Shown: positions 1 through 10,833 of the stretch, in pieces
Numbering within the stretch: position 1 is the first letter of the stretch
How the letters are laid out: each line of letters starts with the position of its first letter
Assembly (NCBI GenBank): GCA_036345935.2
Contig: JADWOT020000010.1
Coordinates: 5,221,417 to 5,285,416 of the forward strand
Reading direction: 5' to 3'
DNA: 64,000 nucleotides
From: Taenia hydatigena
Lineage: Eukaryota; Platyhelminthes; Cestoda; Cyclophyllidea; Taeniidae
Notes under the pieces: model-generated
Database searches by the model: none
Told to the model about the DNA's origin: nothing
The model's input: the letters and a program-made list of their open reading frames with translations, nothing else
Translations under genes and position numbers: made by a program

Positions 1-230
1 TAAACTGCTTGCGTTATCAGACAGTGCGCCTAACGGCAGGGATTTCAGGTCATCCAAATGTTCTTTACTTTTGATTTAACATAAAGTCGAGCTCAGCTCT
101 TCTCAATTTGACTGAGTGATTCCAAGCCCTGTTTCCTTTTTGTTTGTCCATTTTGAAATAAGTTCCTGATACACTGTGTCCTTTTTGTCCCCAACACTGG
201 TGGATATTCACAAATTCGTCTATGTTTTAG
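1..230 (+). repeat. Dispersed repeat R1, left copy (cut by window edge)
   Basis: The first 230 bases match 44629-44860 in the same orientation, with many substitutions and small gaps but long shared words such as CCCTGTTTCCTTTTTGTTTG. The first 80 bases can be read as the C-terminal end of a peptide (KLLALSDSAPNGRDF and on to a TAA). The other copy has the same frame (KLLALSDSTPNGTDM, then a TGA). Homology fades after about 230. The unit probably begins to the left of the window, so its full length is unknown. It could be the 3' end and UTR of a duplicated gene or a dispersed element. Confidence 0.75.
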
Positions 231-3200
231 CCCTCATCTTTCCCATAGGCCCGTTAGACGTGAGCAAATGACAAGGAGTTCCAAAGGCTCTAACTTGTAT
301 GTCAATCGTTTCCCGCTAGATTTTGGTGCAATGAACTCACATTCTTGCTCTCCGTTTAGACAATTGATAGTGCGGGGCGTTTGTGGGCAAAGTATCGAAC
401 CAGAGGAAACGTTTTCATGTATTAGTTCAAATGCCTTTAAAATATCCACATTCTCGGCTGATCGCAGGTTTTGTTAGCCATGACGAATCCTTGGGTGCAT
501 GGAACGCGATGCGTGCCAGGAATATTAAAGGCTGAGCTGCAGTTAGGCATAATTTTTATGAGCTACTGCTCTAAACGACTATGGTAACACCTGCTAGTGT
601 GCTTTTCGAAATATATTTATTTCTTGGCAATTGATCAGAACCAATGTGTCGCACAATTTGATGCTGGTTAGCAAACTGATGATTAATTTTCATCTTTTTT
701 AAATCCGTATCAATTTCGTAAATTAGCACATTCGCCTTAGGGTAATCAAGCAATTGTATCTTAAGTATTCCAATCTGCTCCGGCTTTTTAAGTAAAATAA
801 GTTCTTAGTTTTTTCGTGCTTTAGCACGAAGTCTTGTATGCCACCTATTTGCGTTTGCATGGGTGCCATCGGGTTATTTGGCTTTTGACCTCACCAAAGC
901 TAAGTCCCAATTTTCCTATACCCCTGTTGTGTTGCATAACTATTACCTTGTGTGATTGCAGTGGATTCAGCGCAGCCTTACAGAGGTTTACACACCAGGC
1001 ACCACTACCAAGTTGGTCAGTGAAGGACGGCAATGGGTGCTGGTGTTGAGCCATGGCCTTAGGATTTTCTGCAAAGTTCCTGCTGAATCAGCCGAATTCG
1101 TCCATTCGTTGGCTCCCAGTGCAACAAGTTGTTGAAAAGGCGGATTTTAAGGGAACGACGACATGAACAGTTTGCGAAATACAAAAGCTGGAGGTACGAA
1201 GTCCTTTTCCTACCCATTTGCCATATTAGAAAAGGCAACGCTTCTGGATTCTGTGCCACTTCAATAAAATGGCTATTGACGTTTGTGTAAAGTACCTAGC
1301 CATCGCACCACAACAGATTTGCGGATCAAATACAGATAAGACGGCAATCACGTAAGGAAGAAACGCTTTTGTTATTGATGGTTGAATTCTAAGTAGATAA
1401 TTAAACTGGTCCGAACAGTAGAATGATTCCGGTTACGCCGTAGCCAATCGAGATTCATGGGCTTGAGTTCGTCTTAATGCCTCTTGCCATGCCTTGTCAA
1501 ACATTTTCCTGCGATTAGTGGTATAAATAAGATCTTGTTCAGAGCAATATGTTCGCCAATTTACTGATGCAGTCACCATCAGAATGTCCTTTACAATGTC
1601 AAGTTGTTGGAAGACATGAATGAAGAACTCTATTCACTATTCCTCCCTCCCAATCACATCAACAATAATCTTTATGCTAAGCATCTGCTCAAGAGAAACG
1701 CACACCAAGATACCTAGAATTTTCGTTTTAGTTACGGAGAGGTAATCTAGCAACACTAAATGCGTAAAAGAGAGTGCGAAGCAGCTTTCATGGCATCTTT
1801 GCTTGCTGAGATGCATGTACATGCGTTTGACTCCGGATAACATCTTGATAAGCTCATTCAACTACTCTGCTGCGATTCCCAATGCGCCTACATCGTCTCG
1901 GATACACCATATTTGCCAACTTAATAACACTTTTACGAAAGGAGAGCCCTTTGCGTAGCTGGGTTGCTACGTATGCTTAGCAAGAGACGAAGTTCGCCTT
2001 CTTTCATTCCTTCACACATCAATTATTGCCGCTCCCAGTGTTGAAGTAGACAATATGCTTGTCACCATGACCTTTAGCTCAGCCGAAAGCATACAACTAT
2101 GCTTCGGAAGCGGTTAAAGCTAACAAATTTATGTAATCCACAAAAATTAATCTTATTTTTCTTGTAATGTTATCGTCTGTTCGAAATTAATGTGAACAGT
2201 TTTGCTTTATTTGCGAGTGCGATGGGAGAGGAAAGCCGCTAATATGGCAAATAAGCAGGCATCCTAGCGTAATTTATGGTTTGATAGGCACAATTTACTA
2301 TTCACACAAATAAGTAGTTGTGTATTGGCTGTGAATGAGTTGGATAGAAACAGTAACCCATATTAGCTAAGCGAAAATCAAATAGAAGTCAGCTTGAATA
2401 TGCAAATATAGCTCAAGGATTTTGGATGGATAAAAAATGAATTTTGAAGCCCATTTGCTTAGAAAGATCTTTATTGGACCTTAAAACGCTTACGAAGCAG
2501 AATACGGAAATGGACTGATTCGATTGCTGGTTTGATTCTGCCTGGTTAAGGATGAATGCAGAGTTTCAGAACAGTGTCTTCTTCAAGAATGGAATCGCCA
2601 CACACACATGGACCATGTCAGCGAATTCTTTCTTCAAGGTTGAAAGGCGTAAGAATGGAATTTCTCCTACACTGTAGAAGTGAGTCAAAAGGAAGAAGGC
2701 TAATTAATATCCCAATGTAAATTGTTTTTAGGAAGATTCTAAAGCATTCGTATACTGATTCACAACAATTTTAGGTGCACATTGATGCTGCTCAAAATAA
2801 GCAACTAGTCAATTTAATGATATATCAGCCTTGCAGAATTTCCAGATTAAAGGTTTGCCTAAACAACTAAGATAGAAATCGCGTTTGATGACAAGAAACA
2901 GCCTTTACCCTATGTATGTAGCCACCAAGTCAACAATCAGGGCAGAAACCCTCCACTGAGGCACATGCCGTTGACAGCAGCAGATGCTGGACAGACTCAA
3001 TTACGATCAGATACAAAAAATCTGTTACTACTGCCCCGACCCAACGTTTTGGAAGTCGAATCAGGAAATGCTAGCTTTATCGTTCACGGCGAGGTGTGAT
3101 ATATCATCTGCAAATAAAGTGTAGCCACTCTGTAAAATGCATTCAAATGGTGCTCTGAGTGTTGAGTAACTATCGTTATTCAGCTGCAAAGAAGATTTGT

Positions 3201-4054
3201 AGTCCCTTATGCATTCATACTTTAATCACCCTGCGTGAGTTTAAAGGCCTCTGTCAGAAATCATGATATGGACTTGGAAGTAGGTTGCATTCATCCAGCA
3301 TTCTAGAAATTCTCTTCGCCCAGTTTGCTTACAAACTCAAGTCTAGATGTTTTCCACGTTCCGTAGCTCATCATACATAAAATATTAAATAGCCTTTTTG
3401 TAGGTGAAGCTGCATGATAAGAAGATAACGGATCTTTATCAAGATTTAGTCGAACATTTATGCAGATACCTCAACGCTGTGGATATTGTCAATATTTGCA
3501 CGGTGATTCCTGGCTGGAATTGGATTCTCTTTATAAAGCGACCATATTCATACATTAGCAAGTGAAAGTGGATTGACAAACGAGTCTGTACAACACTATA
3601 TTCAGGTTCTCGAACCCCATCTTGTACAAGCATTTGCAAAGCTATTGAGCAACACTTCCACCAGATGCAGTTTGATCTCCAGTTCTCGTCAATTCGAGCT
3701 CCTTACGGTTCACATGAAACAGTCAACTGTCTTCTTTTGCTTTCCGTCATGGCAAGAATAGGAAATCCTGACCACTCTATTCTTCCATTGCATGTAAACA
3801 GCAATGTATTTCTCCTGACCTAATTAGACAGCTCCCAAAATTTTTAATAAATTTGCAAGATTTCAGCACCAAAATGAAGCAAATTGGTGGAGTTTAACTA
3901 TTTCGTCTAGTTTTGTGACTAATAGCCACCACCCTTATTCATATAACTCACAGAGTTGCTTATTTGTCCCCACGCGAACGCGCAGTATTCCGTGCCTGAA
4001 CTACAAGAACCGGTAAGCGCCGCTATTGCTTTCATTGTTAATTCTGCGAACTGG
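231..4054. other. No supported gene
   Basis: Both strands carry only short open frames (up to about 75 codons) with no recognisable domain, no convincing splice framing and no match elsewhere in the window. The one structural item is the short inverted repeat at 813-830, listed separately. Composition is even and AT-rich. I read this as intergenic or intronic DNA. Confidence 0.5.
813..830. other. Perfect short inverted repeat (hairpin)
   Basis: TTCGTGCT and AGCACGAA form a perfect 8-base stem around a TT loop. It follows a T-rich run, so on the plus strand it superficially resembles a bacterial terminator, but it does not sit in a bacterial context. A perfect 8-base stem is expected by chance at this window size, so no function is claimed. 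Confidence 0.4.
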
Positions 4055-4195
4055 TGTTTCATGAAGAACGCACGATTCCATGTGGAACAGTGTTCTGTGT
4101 CCAGGATTCGTCCCTAAGTGATGAGGTCGGCTGCAATGTGTAAGTGCATAGGCACAATGGCAAAACGAGATGACGCTTTGCTGTAAGGGACGCAC
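4055..4195 (+). repeat. Dispersed repeat R8, copy 1
   Basis: About 140 bases match 30465-30600 in the same orientation. The clearest shared word is TGTGGAACAGTGTTCTGTGT, flanked by weaker blocks: a TTTCATGAAGAACGCAC-like block before it and a GCTTTGCTGTAAGGGACG-like block after it. Three collinear blocks argue against a chance match. No coding frame is shared and the origin is unknown. Confidence 0.5.
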
Positions 4196-4559
4196 AGATT
4201 ACACACTACTCACGGGTCAAGCGCGGACTCAGTACAGTTAATAATGTGAGTTCATGAAATGCTATTGCATCTAGCTACCAAGTGCCGAGATACGATCCCA
4301 TTACCAACCCGACGACTCCTTCCATATGTCCCAATCATCACGCACTGATATGAGCCATAAATGTTTGCTGATGCAAGGCGCTTTTGCAGTCGGTCATGCA
4401 TAGAACAGAGCCGACGGAGAAGTCAGTAGACGATAACTCACTAGTTTGTGGACTGGCTGACCACTGTGGGTTTCTTTTCGCGCTCACACCTTCCTTCATC
4501 ACAATACAAGAGTCTCCAGCCCATTAAAGTCTATCTACGATAAGCCGATCAGTAGGAGT

Positions 4560-5257
4560 GACGAACTCAAATCCCTGCCCGATCTAAGGAAAGAGGTAAT
4601 GGAGGGGCCCTTGATGGTGTTTGGATATCCTGTGCCTGCATGTTTGCACGCACATCGGCATTGACATACGGTCGACGTCATGCTTAATTAGAAAATAATT
4701 GATCTTAGGCATAAGAAATTGGCAAATAAGTGTTGCTACAATGTGAGCTAGCCCTCTCTATCCATTTGAGTGGGAAAATGAGTATGTCTGCATATGATCC
4801 AGCAAGTTAGTTGCATTCAAAGGACGTGGTTTTGAAACATATGTGAAAATGGCGTGTCACACAATGGCACACGTTAGCAAGGTTCAGTTGCGGTTAGTGC
4901 TCGTTGCCTTATCTGTGAAGCCATTAAAGTGCACTTTGTGCGTCTTTTTTCTATTAGGCATGAAATAGTACTGCCGACATCAAGTCAAAAATCATTGGAA
5001 ATGCCCAGAAGTCCCGAGATCCCAGAGCCCTCTCATTCCTATGTACACGAATTGTTGCAGGGTTATCACACTACAGAATAGCGCACTAAAATTATCGCCG
5101 AATTGCTTGTAGTGTCATTCCACAACAAGCATAAGCATTCTACGGAACGAGATGTCATTGAGCGTTTGCGTCTTCGACTTCTAAGTGCTGCATTCGCTTC
5201 CAATGGTCATTGCCTCAATGACGGCGATAAAAATTGGGGTGCCCAACCCTTACTATG
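4560..5257 (+). pseudogene. Decayed copy of the zinc-finger gene
   Basis: This stretch is collinear with 59665-60466. Matching pieces are the TAATGGARGGGCC block near 4592, the end of the second finger (TGTCACACAATGGCACACG, matching CGTCACATCATGACACACA), the sequence at the place of the 74-nt intron, and the exon after it (GAGATCCC..., then TCCTATGTACACGAATTG). The last part still reads STERDVIERLRLRLLSAAFAS, matching PTEREVIDRLRVRLMRAAL at 22.7 kb. The Cys residues of the last finger are gone (AELLVVSFHNKHKHSTE replaces the finger core), and stops and small deletions break the frame. Because the intron region is also copied, this arose by DNA duplication and not by retroposition. It also retains the arginine codon that is TGA in the 60-kb copy. 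Confidence 0.7.
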
Positions 5258-6230
5258 AGGCAATGCTAATTCAATCAGCACGGTTCTAGGGATCAATTGG
5301 TCCTGTTGCTATCGTTCGCAACGTAAAATACTATTCTTGACGTCATTTGTGGGCCAGAATTGTGAGCTTGCTTTAATGTTCTAAAAAAGGGAACAACCTT
5401 GTTACTTACGAAACTTGGCTAGTTGAAAACCTTTCTATTCGGTTGTTGTGCTGCCACATTGCAGTTGATATATGTGAGGCAGAAGAGGCGAGAAATTTAT
5501 CACAGATTTGATTATAGGTGAATTTCAGTTTGTATTGATGTGAGTGACCGAAGTAGCGCGGGAGAAGACTAATGGATTGTTCATAAAAGGGAGTTAGCAG
5601 AGAGAGTGGATTGCAGTTATCCTTTGCGATGCGCGTGTAGACACAAAAACCTCTAGCGACCTAGCAAATTGACTCATGTGCTAGTCTGCATGCCCAAAAA
5701 TGCAAAACGAATGGTGGGAAGTAGTACAAATATTTTTTTATCATGGGATCAAAGCATGATTATGCATTTGTCTTATTTAGAAGGGTGCATTCCATTCAAT
5801 TACTACTATTTTTTAACCTTTGTCACGTTCCACGAAAACTGTCCCTGAGGTATCGCTCATTAACAGAAAGAATAAATCAAAATGAACTTCGCGGATCAGA
5901 GGCCTATAAGACCTAACAAGCTCATGCAAACTTTTACCGGGGCTGTTTTGCCCTAAAATGTGGCAAAAACGCGGCTTGATATATGTTGATAAGGGAGATC
6001 GGGCTGGGATACGAGGTTAAGAGGAAGAATGAAGTACGCTGGGCTAAGGTTGGAAGGCTGATACTCCGCCACAATGCCCCACTGCCACCTCCCTCTCAAT
6101 CGTACCGATCACAGCTGCACAATAGTTGTTGCTAGCCAAAAGTACAGACAAATTTGTGATTTTCTAGAAATGTAGCAGCGTGCGCAGCTCTAGTGACAAA
6201 TCCTACCAACAAGTCCAAATCCTCGCATGC
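5258..6230 (+). repeat. 3' flank of the duplicated zinc-finger unit, copy 1
   Basis: Downstream of the decayed finger gene, about 5960-6230 again aligns with 61310-61570. Anchors are GCTGGGCTAAGGTTGGAAGG with TCTGGGCTAAGGTCTGAAAA, a shared CACAATGCC/CACGATGCC block, and a shared AGTACAGAC word. The interval 5258-5960 has the same relative position as 60467-61310 and a similar length but shows little residual identity. The duplicated unit is therefore at least 1.6 kb long and old. No coding frame is seen here. Confidence 0.6.
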
Positions 6231-9200
6231 CTCAACAATACCATGCCGATATGCTACAAACCATCATATTATGCTGCCGAAGTTGTAACTGACTTACTAG
6301 CATTATTTTGAAGCAATTTTTACTCAGCCACGTAGAATAAGAGCTTGTATGATTGACTTCACAAATAAAAACAGTCTTTTCCTTATCAATTAAACTTATA
6401 AACCCAATCACCTCTGTAATGCATGGATAAAATGCCCGTTACATAATTTGGAAGGGGTAACGAGCGCAGACATCGCTCTACCAAACATTGGCCGTCTCCA
6501 CCAAGGCTATATGCGTAAATTCAACAACTTCAACATTAAAATTCTGGCCTTTATCTAAAGGCGTTCCTTTTCCGCACAATCACTGCGGTTGTTGCCCCCC
6601 ATGTTGAATAACGTCGATTGATTTCTGAACTGGTCTGCCTCCATCACACACCGCACACATACGTACATTTCACTACTGCTGCTTCAAATCAGGTATCATG
6701 TTTCTGCTTGCACAATTTGATCGTTAAGTCGTGCCAAAATTGACAATAAAAGTTAACAAAATCGTAAAATTGTTCCTGTTATATCGCCACTTGTTCTCAA
6801 TGAAAGTGCTATCTGCCATGGAAACAAACAATAGTCCTTCCAGACTTTAATCTACAAAAAATTTAAAATTTTCTCTAAATAAAGTTCTTTATTGAATGTC
6901 TCTTTATAGGAAGTGTTTTCGATGCCCTACAATTAACCTGTGGAATCGCACCAGCCACTAATTTTGGAAAATCTATGAAAACGAGCCTTTTATGGATAAT
7001 TCCATTGCCAATGTGCGGTCAGGTTTTCATAGTATGTCAGCGCAACCATTTCGCCGTAGCTACTCCTTCCACGTGGATATTGTAAATAGTGCAACATTTA
7101 AGGTTGCAGTTAAGTCTCAGCGGATGCATGCAAAGTGCATGAGGTTTCCTAGCCTGGTCAGAATAACAGACATCAATCAGAGTTTTTATCTGTCATCGCT
7201 ATATGCCAGCAGCAGCATCTTTTGACATTAGTAGTGCGTTGAAAAATAGCCAATGTCAGCGGATCACTAATCAACCAACCAAAATGGAAGCCAAAGGAGG
7301 CTTTGCAATGGGTTACTTTATGACAAGGATTGACGAAGTATCACCAGTTTTAACCGATTTCTAAGCTTTGCTTAAACACGCTTTCTTATAATCATCTCAA
7401 CATTTACTTTCTCCACGACAGAGACAGTGCCACGATTCTTCTGATTTAAGAGGTTTAGTCACTATTATTCTAATCGAGAATTCTTTGGCAGCAATAAGCA
7501 CTTGGAAATGACCGATAAGGCCATTACAGTGTGTTGTGTGCTTATTTTACGCATGTAATCACGTAGTAAATAATCGAGTGCCTCTGCTTTACCTTAAATG
7601 TCTTTTAGATAATTTACCGCACTCCGGATTCTTATTATCAGAAACCAGGGACGCTGTCACATTTGGAAGTTGCTAAGGCTGTAATAGCAACTTTGGTAAT
7701 TTACCGCACAAGAGGTCACTCTTTCGTAGGCAAATTAGTTATTCTCCTTAACTCAACTAAAGGCCAGCAATTGACCATGTGCGTAAACACTTTTCCATCA
7801 TCGTGATGCTTAGGCATGGATTAGCAGTCCATTATTCATGACTACTGCAGCATTTGCAAAGTCCAGGTACATGTCATCAGGCATCCATCGGCAATGCTAG
7901 CTTCTTGATTGGTGATGTAATAATTGCATTTTTACTCATAGAATTTGTATTGTGTGCACATGTTACATTGATAGACTCTTAAAGATCTAAACGGAACGCC
8001 TGAACACACGAAGCAAGAATCTAATTTGTGTGTGAAGCCTATTTGTTGATACATTGAACGACACATTGGATGCTCAAAATCCTTAAATCAGTTGGTTTTG
8101 GGTATCATAATAGTAAAGTTGAACTGATTTAAATTCGTTTATCGATGATGTGTTAAGGGTACTGGCTTTAACAGTCCTAGAGCTATCCCACCTCAAAGCG
8201 CTGAAAGTTGGAATGCAGGCCCATGCCTGCATGGTGGTAAGTATACTTTGCTGTGACCAGCACTAAAGTCACTGACAAAACTTTTTAATTTTAAATAATT
8301 TTACCAGATGTACACCTCTGCAACTATGCAAATGATCGATTTGCTGAAGCGGTCAGTTCCGAAATTCCTTTTCAAAATCGCACAAGATGAGATCGTTCTT
8401 TAAATGAGGTCATGTCTTGTCAAATGTTTATGGAAAAAATATCAAGCAGTTGCAAGGAACGCCTTCGGGTAGTTATTTGCTATAGTTATTCCATTCATCT
8501 TTTTAAAGGCTTTGTATCGACTTCATTCTAACACCAGTAGCAATTATTTTCTTTGCTAAACTTGCTTTTATTGCAACTATGAATATCGTCATCACGGAGT
8601 GGTAGGGAAGGAATGACATTCGCACTCATTACATTTGCGTAGGTCCTCGAAATTTGCAAGTGTATGTCAAAACTTTGCTTTTTTAGATTAATTGATTCAT
8701 TTTATTCAATTTCTAAGAGCCATGCACGTTTGGGGCATACCATACATTTTAATGACCCGCGTTAATTACAGGTATCGTTATTGCCAAAAAAATCGCCGTC
8801 ACACATTAACACCAACGAAGCCGAACAGCTTCTTTCAAAGCAGGTTTGGGTTATAGAATGGACATTCCTTGCGGTTACAAGTCTAATGGGTAGATAGTAG
8901 AGACTGTCCAATGCAGTCGCTAAGTAATTTTGAACCAGATGAAGCGGTTTGAGATTTAATTGAAGTAAGACAGGTCACTTTATCGTTTTTTTTTATAATA
9001 AAGCAGAATGAATGTTTTATTTACGCTGTTCAATGGTGCATCTTTTTTAAATGTATCAGAAAAACTTTTGTACTGAAGACACATGTTATTTGTGGCAGAG
9101 TCCCTGTTATACTACTTATAACGAAAATCATTATTGTCCGAATAACTGCTTTGGAAATCCAGAGCTTAAATCCGAAGTCGTTTGCTAGAATGTTGAGCAT

Positions 9201-9596
9201 AATAACTTAGTATGAACAACAAATTACTTCCTAATTTACCTGCAGGAACACAAACTTTATTTGCAACATTTCCTGTCTTTCATCTCTTAAGCTATTGCTA
9301 TAGACATAGCATTACATTTTACTCTGCATTTTATATTATGTTTCGATAAATATGAAGCCTAACGAACAACAGATTGTATGGTTAACATTAGTAAATTGCA
9401 TTGGAATATATGAGCCTAACAAGAAGCAAAACAGTATTCTCAGTACAAACAGCCTTTTGCTTGTGTTCCAATCCGTAATCATGCTATTTCGAAAGTGGAA
9501 TCGCAATGCAATGGTTAACTTACTGTTTCATAGCGCAATGAGGATAACGCTACTATGTCGTCGTTGATAGTAAAAAGCGAGAGAGACTGCAGGTAG
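6231..9596. other. No supported gene
   Basis: The stretch is AT-rich with scattered open frames, the longest at 6992-7225 (77 codons) and 9352-9567 (71 codons). Neither shows a known motif or strong splice boundaries. A hairpin at 8213-8232 is listed separately. Nothing else stands out. Confidence 0.45.
8213..8232. other. Perfect inverted repeat
   Basis: ATGCAGGC and GCCTGCAT form a perfect 8-base stem with a CCAT loop. No adjoining gene or polyadenylation signal explains it. It may be chance. Confidence 0.4.
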
Positions 9597-9896
9597 CATA
9601 TTCCCATTAAGGTGCACCCAGTGGCATATCAACCTTCATTGGCTAGTCTCATCTCCTTAATTCGCGTTGAGGAACGCATATTTAATGTTGTGGAAGACAT
9701 TGGAAAAGGAAAAAAGCAGTTCAAGAAACAAACTCCTTCTTCCACTTTGCTTTGGTTAAATTATGATTGTCATGTAGACGACAATTTCCTAAGCAGGCGA
9801 GAGAAGAGCATATTTGCTTTCATTGTATGGTCTTTACGTCCTGCTGTTTGGGAAAAGGGGGCAAAATTTTGTCTGCCAACGCCAATTGAATGCTGA
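9597..9896 (+). CDS. Candidate coding exon, unknown protein
   Basis: An open frame runs from just after a TAG at 9594 to a TGA/TAG cluster at 9894, about 99 codons. The translation looks protein-like in its first two thirds: alternating hydrophobic and charged residues (SLASLISLIRVEERIFNVVE), then a Lys-rich patch (GKGKKQFKKQ), then FLSRREKSIFAFIVW. The in-frame ATTAAG at 9606 just before GTGCACCC could be a weak acceptor. I cannot tie it to a family. If real, it is an internal or terminal exon; the product and location are unknown. It may equally be a chance frame in AT-rich DNA. Confidence 0.25.
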   Translation, partial: HIPIKVHPVAYQPSLASLISLIRVEERIFNVVEDIGKGKKQFKKQTPSSTLLWLNYDCHVDDNFLSRREKSIFAFIVWSLRPAVWEKGAKFCLPTPIEC

Positions 9897-10620
9897 TAGG
9901 GACTCATTAGCAACACCTAAGCTACCCGTATGTCAAGCAAGAATTGATGGCAGAAGTTTATGAAATCAAACACATAGGTGTTATTAATATTAACAGACTC
10001 TGATTCACCGGTTATAATCAGATAACAAACTTTAACCTGCAAGGACTGAAACAGGAATAAATAAGGAGCTACAAAATCACCAGAATGCTGTATCACTCAA
10101 AGCAAGGAAGGTGTAAGGAAAAAGAGAGACAATTCTTTCAGTCATTTCTAAGGCCCAATTTACAGGGATTAAGCGTTTTTTCCTAATTCAACTCCTTTAT
10201 TTGCAAATAACGCAGTCTAATGAGCATTGAAAAACTTTTCAAAGCATAGCAGTGGAAGCCAAAACAGGCAAAGGCAATTTTTGGGGTAAGTCGAATACTA
10301 TTTAGACTCTAAGAACGCACGCTTCTAATAGACCAATCACATGCATGCCTTTTATTCTCGCCCTTGCACGACCATGCACGTACTAACGCTCTTTAACAAC
10401 AGAACCGAATTGTCTCAGCCCTATATTCAGTGCCATTGTTGTACGCATTTAATTTGCCTTTCCTTAATCAAACTTTATCTCGCTCATCCTTAAAATCGTC
10501 CATTACATCAACAGATCGGCATTCCCGAAAATAAGACTGAATAGGTAATCCCTACCTTTACGGTGGACAGGAGAATCGTCTACTCCTCGTCTTATTAATC
10601 CTCTCACTTGGCCTGTTTAG

Positions 10621-10825
10621 GTGCTGATACAGGACAAGATGGTGTTGATCCCCAGTGACACCACCAATGCTGCTGAAGTCAACGCTTCTCGCGGCAACAC
10701 ATCAACAACCTTGTCTTTCGATTGCTACATGATTGAGAACCCGCTTTTGCATGAAATCAGCCCGGCTTCATACACTGTAACAAACTTTGCCATTGATGAA
10801 TGCAAAAATAAACAGGTGGAGATAA
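10621..10825 (+). CDS. Candidate internal exon, unknown protein
   Basis: The frame begins directly after a good acceptor (CTTGGCCTGTTTAG) and stays open for 70 codons. Two donors are possible: CAG|GTGGAG after 10815, which gives a 195-nt exon of 65 whole codons, or A|GTATGT after 10825. The peptide begins VLIQDKMVLIPSDTTNAAEV and contains STTLSFDCYMIENPLLHEIS and FAIDECKN. It is rich in Thr, Ser and Asn with two cysteines, which would suit an extracellular or surface protein, but no signal peptide or membrane segment is visible in this exon. The local base composition is more GC-rich than its flanks, another sign of coding. No family is recognised and no neighbouring exon could be paired with it. 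Confidence 0.4.
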
Positions 10826-10833
10826 GTATGTAA

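Noticed and set aside
813..830. Hairpin after a T-run resembling a bacterial terminator
   Set aside because: The window is eukaryotic, there is no upstream ORF, and stems of this length occur by chance in 64 kb.
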